A DNA stretch of 10,968 nt from CAXSDR01 sp964236445 (GTDB lineage: Bacteria > Actinomycetota > Actinomycetes > Motilibacterales > Motilibacteraceae), in NCBI GenBank assembly GCA_964236445.1, contig CAXSDR010000114.1, forward strand, positions 1 through 10,968, in the 5' to 3' direction. The notes under the pieces are model-generated. The model saw nothing but the letters and a program-made list of their open reading frames with translations. It was not told the origin of the DNA and made no database searches. Below, one piece after another: positions 1-6,524 of this stretch. The stretch's first letter is position 1. Every line of letters begins with the position of its first letter. The translations under genes were made by a program, and so were the position numbers.

Positions 1-98
1 CCGGCAACGCGCCGTTGCTCGCCGTCCTGTGGTGTGCCGGGCTGCTCGCGCTGTCGATGCTCACGGCGGGGGTGCTGTTCCGCCGCCGTACGGGTTGA
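1..98 (+). CDS. C-terminal end of a membrane protein, probably an ABC-2 type transporter permease (partial)
   Basis: The reading frame is open from base 3 to the TGA at 96-98 and encodes 31 residues. They read as one hydrophobic segment (about LLAVLWCAGLLALSMLTAGV) followed by a short basic tail, LFRRRTG. A final membrane helix with a cytoplasmic Arg-rich tail is typical of the C-terminus of ABC-2 permeases of the DrrB/NodJ type, where the last helix often ends in a phrase like FRRRTG. The rest of the gene lies outside the window, so this call rests on the tail alone; another polytopic membrane protein is possible. No clear terminator hairpin follows in 99-210, and that 112-bp stretch shows no gene. 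Confidence 0.5.
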   Translation, partial: GNAPLLAVLWCAGLLALSMLTAGVLFRRRTG

Positions 99-210
99 GA
101 CGTTATGCCGTCACATTCGCGTCCGCACCTCCGTCTGCACATGACGTATTGAGGTCGTTGCTTGGGCCCTTTCCGGAGACGCGACTGCGTGGCCCGACAA
201 CCGCGGTCCG

Positions 211-876
211 TCAAAAGACGCCGGAGTGCGTCTGCGCGGTGCGGGAGTGCGCGAGGCGGAAGGAGTCGGTTGCGGTCTCGATGATGTGGCCGCCGAAGGT
301 GAGCCGGTCGACGATGGCGGCGCACAACCGGGAGTCGGCGAAGGTTTTGGTCCAGCCGGAGAACGACTCGTTGGAGGCGATGGAGACGGAGGCTTTCTCC
401 TCGGTGAGGACATGGAGCAGGATCTCAGCGCCGCGTCGGTCCAGTTCCAGGTAGCCGAGCTCGTCGATCAGGAGCAGGTCGACGCGGCCGTAGCGGGCGA
501 TCGTCTCGGCTAGGACCTTGTCGGCGGCGGCTTCGCACAACTCGTTGACCAGCTTGGTGGCGAGCGTGCACTTTACCCGGAACCCGACCTCGGCCCTGCG
601 GCACCGAGGCCGATGAGCAGGTGACTCTTGCCGGTGCCGGAGTCCCCGACGAGGCACAACGGTTCCCCTTTTGCGGACCCACGCGCCGGACGCGAGAGCG
701 TGGATCGTGGCGCCGTTGACGTTCGGGTTCGCGTCGTAGTCCAAGTGGAAGTCACACTTCTCCACGCGGGAACCCGGCGGACTTCACCCGCCGCACGGGA
801 CCGGCGCCGCGACCGGTCGTCACACTCGGCGAGCCGCATGGCCCGTCGGTGTGCGGGCGGTAGTGATCGTGGTCAT
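211..876 (-). pseudogene. istB: IS21-family IstB-like ATP-binding protein, decayed
   Basis: IstB is the AAA+ helper ATPase of IS21-type transposition. Its conserved blocks are all recognisable here but spread over three frames. An ATG at 876 starts MTTITTARTPTGHA and soon hits a stop. AECDDRSRRRS and RVKSAGFPR (normally one block before the core) then lie in two different frames. KCDFHLDYDANPN moves to a third, the Walker A block GDSGTGKSHLLIGLG (about 607-665) sits in another, and the C-terminal half (LATKLVNEL, Walker B LLLIDELGYLELDRRGAE, ASNESFSGWTKTF, RLCAAIVDRLTFGGHIIE) returns to the frame ending at 211. I place shifts near 800, 768, 668 (in a run CCCCTTTT) and 598. About 45 N-terminal codons also appear to be missing compared with the family. 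The upstream istA transposase gene is absent and I could not define terminal inverted repeats, so this is a dead IS relic. Confidence 0.88.
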
Positions 877-953
877 GAGACAGCTCCTTGCGTCGATGAA
901 GCGGCAGTGGCGGCGGTGCGTCGGGGCAGGATGAGACTGCAACAGGCAGTGGA

Positions 954-979
954 CTCGGGACGTTGGTCACCGTCCCGAG
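954..979. other. Perfect 9-bp inverted repeat (hairpin)
   Basis: CTCGGGACG at 954-962 is exactly complementary to CGTCCCGAG at 971-979, with an 8-base loop. There is no T-run on either side. It lies in the 263-bp gene-free stretch between the istB remnant and the membrane protein at 1140. It could be a terminator, an operator or a scar of the insertion element; the sequence does not decide. Nothing else convincing was seen in 877-1139 apart from an imperfect repeat at 1069-1089. Confidence 0.45.
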
Positions 980-1139
980 GTGTCCTTCGCTCCTGTGGCG
1001 ACAGTGCAGGTCTCGACAGGATCAAGGTGCGGGGCGAAGCGATGCACCAGCACCGACAACCTCGTAGCGGGCCCCTTCCGACGGGTCCCAGGCGGTCGGT
1101 CAGATGACGCGACCACCTCCACGAGTGAGAGGAAGTCGC

Positions 1140-1688
1140 GTGAACCGCAGCGTCATCGACCGCTTGGTGTCAGCAATCGGTGCAGTCATCGCCATCACCT
1201 GCCTCGTTGCGGCTGGCTTGCTGTTCTACGGCCACAGCTATGTCCACGGGCAGGTTCGGGACCAGTTGAAGGAGCAGCAGATCGTCTTCCCGGCCGCGGG
1301 CAGCAAGGGGCTCACGTCGTTGCCGCCCGCAGACCAGTCGATCATCAAGAAGTACGCAGGTAAGACCATGGAAAACGGTGACCAGGCCAAGGCCTTCGCC
1401 GACCACTACATCAAGGTCCACCTGTCCGAGATCGCCGCCGGTGCGACCTACTCGCAGGTCAGTGCCAAATCTCAGGCGGACCCGACCAACACGCAGCTGT
1501 CCGGGCAGGTCCAGACGCTGTTCCGTGGCGAGACACTGCGGGGACTGCTGCTCAATGCCTACGCGTTCGACACCATGGGCAAGCTCGCTCTTGTCGCCGC
1601 GTGGCTGTCACTGGTCGCGGGACTGCTGCTGTGCGGCCTTGCCGCACTCGGACTGCTGCACGCCCGCAAAGCGGTCCCAGCCGGCTGA
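1140..1688 (+). CDS. Two-helix membrane protein of unknown function
   Basis: The protein has 182 residues from the GTG at 1140. I chose this start because AGAGGAAG at 1128-1135 is a good ribosome binding site four bases upstream; an in-frame ATG at 1104 would add 12 residues but has no such site. The N-terminus is short and basic. One membrane helix follows at about residues 13-35 (IGAVIAITCLVAAGLLFYG), then an outside domain of about 110 residues starting VRDQLKEQQIVFP, and a second helix at about 146-170 ending in LLHARK. The phrases QLKEQQIVFP and LRGLLLNAYAF resemble a family of small actinobacterial membrane proteins, some carrying the misleading name 'aromatic ring-opening dioxygenase LigA'; nothing here supports an enzyme. 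No catalytic motif or cysteine pair is visible. It is convergent with the flavoprotein gene, 22 bp away. Confidence 0.8.
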   Translation: MNRSVIDRLVSAIGAVIAITCLVAAGLLFYGHSYVHGQVRDQLKEQQIVFPAAGSKGLTSLPPADQSIIKKYAGKTMENGDQAKAFADHYIKVHLSEIAAGATYSQVSAKSQADPTNTQLSGQVQTLFRGETLRGLLLNAYAFDTMGKLALVAAWLSLVAGLLLCGLAALGLLHARKAVPAG

Positions 1689-1710
1689 GCCCGACGCGCG
1701 CCCGGCGGCG

Positions 1711-2733
1711 TCAGTGACCGAGCTGATCGACAGCAGCGGCGAACAGGCGCGGGTGACGAGCAGCGAACGGCACGATGCGGTGAGCCAGCATCGGGCGGTT
1801 GCGTGTCCACAGCAACCCCGACGTGAGCCATCGGGAGCGTCGTGACACGCGCAGCCAGGCTCGCTCGTAGTCGTTCGGCCGATCCTCGGCGAGGCACTGG
1901 ACCAGTTCGGCGGCGGCGCAGAAGGACACGGTCAACCCCTCCCCGGTCAGCGCGTCGATGTAGCCGGCGGCGTCGCCGACGAGCACCACCCGCCCTGCGA
2001 CCCGGGCTCGGGACGCTTGACGCAGCGGACCCGCACCGAGCACGTTCGTCACCGGTTGTGCGCCGGCCAGCCGATCGCGCAACTGTGGAAATGCGGCTAG
2101 CTGCGCATCGAAGCTGCCCGTTGTCGACGACAGGATCGCTACACCGACCGTGTCATCGTCGACCGGAGTGACGTACGCCTCGCTCCGGTCCGACCAGGTG
2201 ACATGGACCGAGTCACTGAACGGCGACATCGCGAAGTGGCGTCGCAGGCCCCATCGCGGTGGTGACGCGCCCCCGGCCGCCGACAGGCCGACCAGTCGGC
2301 GGATGGGCGAGTGCAGACCGTCGGCGGCGACGAGGTAGCGCGCGGAAAGACCAGCTGCGCGCACATGGTCAGAGCGCTGCTCGATGTCGGAGATGGCGCG
2401 CTGCACAAGGGGTACGCCACGCTCGGACAGGGCGCAGCGCAGCGCGGCATGCAGCGTCGTACGCCGCACTCCACGACCGACACCGTTGCTGAACAACGCA
2501 TGCGCGACGGTGGAGCCCTGCTCGTAGGTGATGCCGCGCAGGTCGTGCCCGGCCACCTCGACGCCGAGCGCATGAAGGGCTCGCAGAGCGCTGGGCATGA
2601 GTCCTTCGCCGCACGCCTTGTCGATGATCCCCTGGCGTTTGTCGCACACGACGACGTCGAGACCTGCCCGCGATGCACCGAGCGCCACCGCCAGACCTGC
2701 CGGGCCGCCACCGGCGACGAGGACATCGTGCAT
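1711..2733 (-). CDS. FAD-dependent oxidoreductase, geranylgeranyl reductase family
   Basis: This 340-residue protein shows the hallmarks of class A flavoproteins of the geranylgeranyl reductase/PHBH type. An N-terminal dinucleotide-binding fold has VLVAGGGPAGLAVA (residues 4-17) ending in an acidic residue (D31). ACGEGLMP (40-47) is the segment shared with GGR-like enzymes. The DG motif is LVAADGLHSPIRR (134-146) and the FAD-ribityl GD motif is VLVGDAAGYIDALTGEG (250-266). The family reduces or hydroxylates isoprenoid chains or quinones; MenJ, which reduces a double bond in the menaquinone tail, is a known actinobacterial member. At 340 residues it is shorter than MenJ (about 400), and its C-terminal region is reduced, so the exact substrate is open. 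No signal peptide or membrane helix is seen. The start is set by the usual short lead into the first glycine motif, and TAGGGGG lies five bases upstream. It is divergent from the UbiA-type gene, which supports a joint role in isoprenoid modification. Confidence 0.88.
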   Translation of the reverse strand: MHDVLVAGGGPAGLAVALGASRAGLDVVVCDKRQGIIDKACGEGLMPSALRALHALGVEVAGHDLRGITYEQGSTVAHALFSNGVGRGVRRTTLHAALRCALSERGVPLVQRAISDIEQRSDHVRAAGLSARYLVAADGLHSPIRRLVGLSAAGGASPPRWGLRRHFAMSPFSDSVHVTWSDRSEAYVTPVDDDTVGVAILSSTTGSFDAQLAAFPQLRDRLAGAQPVTNVLGAGPLRQASRARVAGRVVLVGDAAGYIDALTGEGLTVSFCAAAELVQCLAEDRPNDYERAWLRVSRRSRWLTSGLLWTRNRPMLAHRIVPFAARHPRLFAAAVDQLGH

Positions 2734-2755
2734 GCTGGCCCCCTAGGCTCGGCAG
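2720..2755 (+). promoter_or_regulatory. Candidate leaderless promoter for the UbiA-type gene
   Basis: TAGGCT at 2744-2749 fits the TAnnnT -10 pattern and ends six bases before the ATG at 2756, the spacing expected if transcription starts at the start codon itself. AGGACA at 2720-2725 matches four of six bases of a -35 box, with an 18-base spacer. There is no good ribosome binding site before this ATG, which fits leaderless translation, common in actinobacteria. The -35 would lie inside the flavoprotein gene's first codons. The central CCTAGG is palindromic. This is inference from pattern and spacing only. Confidence 0.33.
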
Positions 2756-3616
2756 ATGACCGGCCAGCGCACGAGGCCCGGCAATGCCGCGGTCGAGCTG
2801 GTCCGCGGCCTTGCCTGCGCTTGCCACCCCGCACCGACCCTAGCCGTGACGAGCGTGGCTGCGCTGCTGTCGGTCGGCGTCGGCCTCAACGCAGGCCGCA
2901 TCGGGCTCGTGGGTGCCGCGGTCCTGACAGGGCAGCTCTCGATCGGCTGGTCCAACGACCGCATCGACGCGGGCCGCGACCGGGCTGCCGGGCGATCGGA
3001 CAAGCCGATGGCACGCGGCCAGATCTCCCGCAATGCCGTCACCACGGCTGCGGCCCTCGCGCTGGCCGGCACCATCGCGCTGTCTGCGCTGCTCGGGCTG
3101 GGCGCCGGCGGGGCCGCCCTGACGCTCGTCGCGGCTGGGTGGGCCTACAACATCGGGCTGAAGGGCTCGGTCTGGTCCGGGGCGGCGTACGTCGTCGGGT
3201 TCGGTGCACTGCCCGCGGTGCCCTACCTCGCCCAGGCCGGGCGTCACCTGCCGCCGTGGTGGGCGCCAGTCGCAGGAGCGCTGCTGGGATTCGCGGCGCA
3301 CTTCGCCAACGTGCTGCCGGATCTGGCTGCCGATGCGGCCGCCGGTGTGCGCGGGCTGCCGCAGCGGCTCGGGCGCCGGACGGGAGTCCTCGTGATGGCC
3401 GCCTCACTGGCTGCGGCCTCTGTCGTGCTCGGTTTCGGGCCGCGAACAGGATCGGTGGTGTTCGGCTCGGCGGTCTCCGCGACCGGGGTCGCTGCGGCCC
3501 TGGTCGCCGCAGCTGCCGCGACGCGAGCGCCCGACAGCGCGCTCGCGTTTCGCCTCACTCTGCTCATCGCCGTGATGGATGTCGGACTGCTGGTGACCGT
3601 CGGGCTCCGATCGTGA
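2756..3616 (+). CDS. UbiA-family prenyltransferase
   Basis: This 286-residue, highly hydrophobic protein has about eight or nine membrane segments. Both aspartate-rich Mg2+/diphosphate-binding motifs of the UbiA superfamily are present: NDRIDAGRD (residues 67-75, the NDxxDxxxD motif), followed by DKPMARGQIS (82-91), and NVLPDLAADAAAG (185-197), followed by GLPQRLG (200-206). YN at 131-132 is the usual residue pair between the motifs. Such enzymes join a polyprenyl chain to an acceptor such as a quinone ring, a phenol or a glycerol lipid. The acceptor cannot be read from the sequence. The neighbouring divergent flavoprotein of the geranylgeranyl reductase family probably acts on the same prenylated product. 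In some actinobacteria similar pairs occur beside a type III polyketide synthase and a methyltransferase; neither is in this window. The gene ends in a strong hairpin that covers its stop codon. Confidence 0.9.
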   Translation: MTGQRTRPGNAAVELVRGLACACHPAPTLAVTSVAALLSVGVGLNAGRIGLVGAAVLTGQLSIGWSNDRIDAGRDRAAGRSDKPMARGQISRNAVTTAAALALAGTIALSALLGLGAGGAALTLVAAGWAYNIGLKGSVWSGAAYVVGFGALPAVPYLAQAGRHLPPWWAPVAGALLGFAAHFANVLPDLAADAAAGVRGLPQRLGRRTGVLVMAASLAAASVVLGFGPRTGSVVFGSAVSATGVAAALVAAAAATRAPDSALAFRLTLLIAVMDVGLLVTVGLRS

Positions 3617-3632
3617 CACCGGAGCCCGACGG
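3597..3632. terminator. Perfect 13-bp hairpin, probable bidirectional terminator
   Basis: CCGTCGGGCTCCG at 3597-3609 is exactly complementary to CGGAGCCCGACGG at 3620-3632, with a 10-base loop. The TGA of the UbiA-type gene (3614-3616) lies in the loop, and the convergent hydrolase gene ends at 3651. The stem is GC-rich and lacks a T-run on either side, as is common for actinobacterial terminators. Its place between two convergent genes makes termination in both directions the likely role. Confidence 0.72.
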
Positions 3633-3650
3633 CGATTCAGCGCTGTCGGA

Positions 3651-6359
3651 TCACGTCAGGCTGGCGCAGGTGCGCGCGTCCGGATCTGCCCCCGCCCCTG
3701 GCACCCAGCGCACGTTGGCGAGCGCCAGCTGGAGCGCACCTTCGGTGTAGATGAGGAACGGGTTGTCGATGTTCTCGAAGTCCAGTGTCCCGCTCGCCGC
3801 GAAACACGCCAGTGGGATCTTGACCGTCTGCTTGCCGGTCCCCGCGAGGTCGGTGAGCAGCTTCGTCCCCTCGAGCTCGGTGATGCACGGATAGACGCAG
3901 TGCGCGCTGAGGACGACGCGCGCCGTGGGTGCCTTCGTCACGATCGTGTCGAACACGAGGGCACTGTTGGCATTGAGGTAGCTGCGCAGATCGGCCGGTC
4001 CACTGGTGTTGTTGTAGTAGAACTGCGCCGGTCCGGTGCCGTTGAACGTCACCTTGCGAGCATCCTGCTGCACGTTGACGTCGGAGGTGGAGACGCTGAT
4101 GTTCGTGTGGCTCACCACGGCATTCACGTCATCGCCCACTTCCGTGCCGGCCCAGTTGTCGGGGCTGCCGATGAATGCCTTGTAGGGGGCGACGTCCGTC
4201 CGGTCGAAGATGGAGAGGTCTTCTGTCGCTGTGCCCCCGCCTCCGGTGGATCCACAGGTGATGCCCACCGGGGTCTCGTCGAGAGCTGCGACGGGGGCCA
4301 CCTGGCCGTTGCTCATCCCATAGCCCAGCGGGAAGAGCGGCGCATAATCGGCCTGACCGGCGTTGAGCGGCGTCTGGCAGGCCGTTGCCGGCCATGAGTA
4401 GGACAGCTTCCCGGTGAAGCCCTTGCCTGTGTATCTACCCTTGACCAGGAGGTCCGCCACGCCGATGCCCTCGGTGCCGGGCAGCCATGCCGCTACGAAT
4501 GCATCCGAGCGGTTGAGCTCCTTGTTGACCTCGAGCGGGCGACCGGAGACATAGACCGTCACGACCGGTGCGCCCTTGCCGCTGACACGGTCGAGAACGG
4601 CGAGGTCTTCGGGGTGCAGGCTGGCCGCTTCAAGGCTGCGCCGCCCGATGTCGCCGACGCCTTCTGCATAGGGCGTCTCACCGATCACTGCAATGACAGC
4701 GTCGTACGCCGACGGGTCGACGCCTTCACCGGTCGCGCTGTAAGTGACGTCCGAGGCTCCGAGCGTCTTGGTCAGGCCGGCGAGGATCGTGGAACCGGTG
4801 GGGAAGTCCGAGTTGCTGTTGCCGGTTCCCTGCCACGACAAGGTCCACCCGCCGGTCTGGTTCGCCATGCTGTCCGCGCTCTTGCCTACGACGAGCACCT
4901 TGGACTTGGGCGACAGTGGAAGCACGTTGCCGTTGTTCTTCAGCAGGACCATGGACTCGCGAACCGCTCGACGGGCGAGCGGCTGGTTGATCAGTGCCGC
5001 GCTGCTGCTGGCGAAACGACGCAGCGAGGGCTTCTTCGCGGTCATGATGCCGGCGCGCAGCTTGACCCGCAGGATGCGGGTGACAGCGTCATCGATGCGC
5101 GCCATCGGGATCTCACCCGCGCCGACCTGAGCGATGGTGCTGGCGATGAAGGCCTGCCAGTCGTTGGGCACCATGACGATGTCGATACCGGCGTTGATGG
5201 CGCGCGGGCAGCTCGAGCTGGTGCATCCGGGAACCTGACCGATGCCGTTCCAGTCCGAGACGACGAGGCCGTCGAAGCCCATCTTCTGCTTGAGGATCTG
5301 GTTCATCGCCTTGCCACTGCCGTGCAGCTTGCCTTCGTTGATGCCGTCAGCCTCGCTCGTCCAGCTGTTGAACGACACCATGACCGTCTGCACGCCCGCA
5401 GCCAGAGCGCCGTAGTAGCCCTGCGCGTGCACGTTGCGCATGACGTCCTCGGAGACCGCGGTGACGCCCTGGTCCTTGCCACCGGTCGTTCCACCGTCAC
5501 CGATGAAGTGCTTGGCCGTGGCGAGGACGTTGGCCTGGCCTACCTTGTGCTTGTCCGAGCCCTGCAGACCTGTGATCGCCTCGTAGCCGTAAGCACGCGT
5601 GATGCGCGGGTCCTCGGAATAGCCTTCGTAGGTTCGACCCCAGCGGTCGTCCTGCACGACGGCGAGCGTCGGGGAGAAGGCCCAGTCCTGGCCTGTCGAG
5701 CGGATCTGCTTCGCTGTCGCTTCGCCGATGTCACGCACCAGGCACGGGTCCTTGGTCGCGCCGAGCCCGATGTTGTGCGGATAGAGCGTCGCCCCGTAGA
5801 CGTTGTTATTGCCGTGCACCGCGTCGATGCCCCACATGACCGGGATGCGCGTCTGCGCGTTGCTCGTGAGCGAGGCCTGCCAGAAGGCATCGGCGAGGGC
5901 CAGCCAGTCGTCCTGCGTGGCGTGCTTGTCAGCACCGGGCCATGAACCGCCGCCGTTGAGCACGGAGCCGATGTGAAACTCCTTGACCTGGGCAGGCGTG
6001 ATGGCGCTGATCTCGGGCTGCGTCATCTGCCCGACCTTCTCCGCCAGGGTCATCTTCGCCAGAATGGCCTTGACCTGCGCCTCCAGAGCCGGCGTGCTGG
6101 TGAGCCTGCTCTCGACCTTGGGCCAGTCAGTGAGGTGCGGCAGCGAATCCTCGATGCGCGCGCAGCCATGGCTGTCCAGGGCCGGGGCCCCCACGACGGG
6201 CTGCGCGGGAGCCGAAATGGTCGCCTCAGCATCGCTGCCGGCGCTGGCACCGGCGCTCGGCGCGACCGCCGCACCGGACGCGATCAGGGCAAGGCTCGCG
6301 AGTGCGATGAGGGTTCGGCGTCGGGGCCGCGGCCGGGCAGGGGGGGAGGAGGAGGTCAT
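3651..6359 (-). CDS. Secreted glycoside hydrolase family 3 beta-glucosidase / exo-glucanase with C-terminal ExoP-like domain
   Basis: This 902-residue protein starts with a Sec-type signal peptide: basic RPRPRRR, a hydrophobic core (about 16-33) and a likely cleavage after Ala-rich residues near 38-41. The GH3 N-terminal barrel follows (about 90-440) with MTLAEKVGQM, GIDAVHG, KHFIGDGGTTGG (283-294) and VVSDWNGIG, where D369 is the expected nucleophile. The second GH3 domain (about 465-685) has VRESMVLLKNNGNVLPL and IGETPYAEGVGD (559-570), the region of the acid/base glutamate (E561 or E566), and ends at PLFPLGYGM. There is no fibronectin III domain. A Gly/Thr linker (703-713) leads to a 180-residue domain like the galactose-binding ExoP module of bacterial 1,3/1,4-beta-glucan exohydrolases, with C821/C825 and C852/C897 as possible disulfides. 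It should release glucose from oligo- or polymeric beta-glucans outside the cell. It stands alone, with no transporter beside it. Exact linkage preference is not readable. Confidence 0.93.
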   Translation of the reverse strand: MTSSSPPARPRPRRRTLIALASLALIASGAAVAPSAGASAGSDAEATISAPAQPVVGAPALDSHGCARIEDSLPHLTDWPKVESRLTSTPALEAQVKAILAKMTLAEKVGQMTQPEISAITPAQVKEFHIGSVLNGGGSWPGADKHATQDDWLALADAFWQASLTSNAQTRIPVMWGIDAVHGNNNVYGATLYPHNIGLGATKDPCLVRDIGEATAKQIRSTGQDWAFSPTLAVVQDDRWGRTYEGYSEDPRITRAYGYEAITGLQGSDKHKVGQANVLATAKHFIGDGGTTGGKDQGVTAVSEDVMRNVHAQGYYGALAAGVQTVMVSFNSWTSEADGINEGKLHGSGKAMNQILKQKMGFDGLVVSDWNGIGQVPGCTSSSCPRAINAGIDIVMVPNDWQAFIASTIAQVGAGEIPMARIDDAVTRILRVKLRAGIMTAKKPSLRRFASSSAALINQPLARRAVRESMVLLKNNGNVLPLSPKSKVLVVGKSADSMANQTGGWTLSWQGTGNSNSDFPTGSTILAGLTKTLGASDVTYSATGEGVDPSAYDAVIAVIGETPYAEGVGDIGRRSLEAASLHPEDLAVLDRVSGKGAPVVTVYVSGRPLEVNKELNRSDAFVAAWLPGTEGIGVADLLVKGRYTGKGFTGKLSYSWPATACQTPLNAGQADYAPLFPLGYGMSNGQVAPVAALDETPVGITCGSTGGGGTATEDLSIFDRTDVAPYKAFIGSPDNWAGTEVGDDVNAVVSHTNISVSTSDVNVQQDARKVTFNGTGPAQFYYNNTSGPADLRSYLNANSALVFDTIVTKAPTARVVLSAHCVYPCITELEGTKLLTDLAGTGKQTVKIPLACFAASGTLDFENIDNPFLIYTEGALQLALANVRWVPGAGADPDARTCASLT

Positions 6360-6450
6360 GCAGCGGTTCCGTTCTGGGAGGACGAATCACGCGTTGACGA
6401 CCTGACCGGAGCACAGGCCGTCGGGGCGCAATGACGGGGTGTAGCCGGTC

Positions 6451-6487
6451 ATGCTGGACCAGTCCGTCTCCTTTGGCAAGCGTTACA
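6451..6487 (-). promoter_or_regulatory. Candidate promoter and overlapping operator of the hydrolase gene
   Basis: On the minus strand, TTGCCA (6479-6474) matches five of six bases of a -35 box, followed after exactly 17 bases by CAGCAT (6456-6451), a weak -10. The -35 is part of TGTAACGCTTGCCA (6487-6474), an imperfect palindrome with TG...CA ends and an alternating GC core, reminiscent of LacI-family sugar-response operators. Only four of seven position pairs are complementary, so this is suggestive at best. A repressor here would block the -35 and respond to sugar. The remaining 165-bp gap, 6360-6524, holds no other convincing element, and the ribosome binding site before the ATG at 6359 (CGGAAC) is weak. 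Confidence 0.3.
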
Positions 6488-6524
6488 GCCGTTGCTTCCC
6501 ATCTTCTCTGGCGTACGGCCGCTG

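Noticed and set aside
1069..1089. Imperfect inverted repeat GGGCCCC/GGGTCCC
   Set aside because: One central mismatch and no T-run; such repeats are frequent by chance in DNA this rich in G and C.
1689..1710. Terminator between the membrane protein and the flavoprotein gene
   Set aside because: Only a 5-bp stem (GACGC/GCGTC, 1693-1712) is possible, too weak to call.
2311..3750. Plus-strand open frame of 479 codons
   Set aside because: It overlaps the flavoprotein antisense and the UbiA gene in another frame; both real genes carry family motifs.
4614..5945. Plus-strand open frame of 443 codons
   Set aside because: It is antisense to the GH3 catalytic domains and shows no recognisable motif.
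6387..6452. 21-codon upstream open frame (MTGYTPSLRPDG...) before the hydrolase gene
   Set aside because: Its ATG overlaps the candidate -10 box, and the nearest purine-rich stretch is about 15 bases away, too far for a ribosome binding site.
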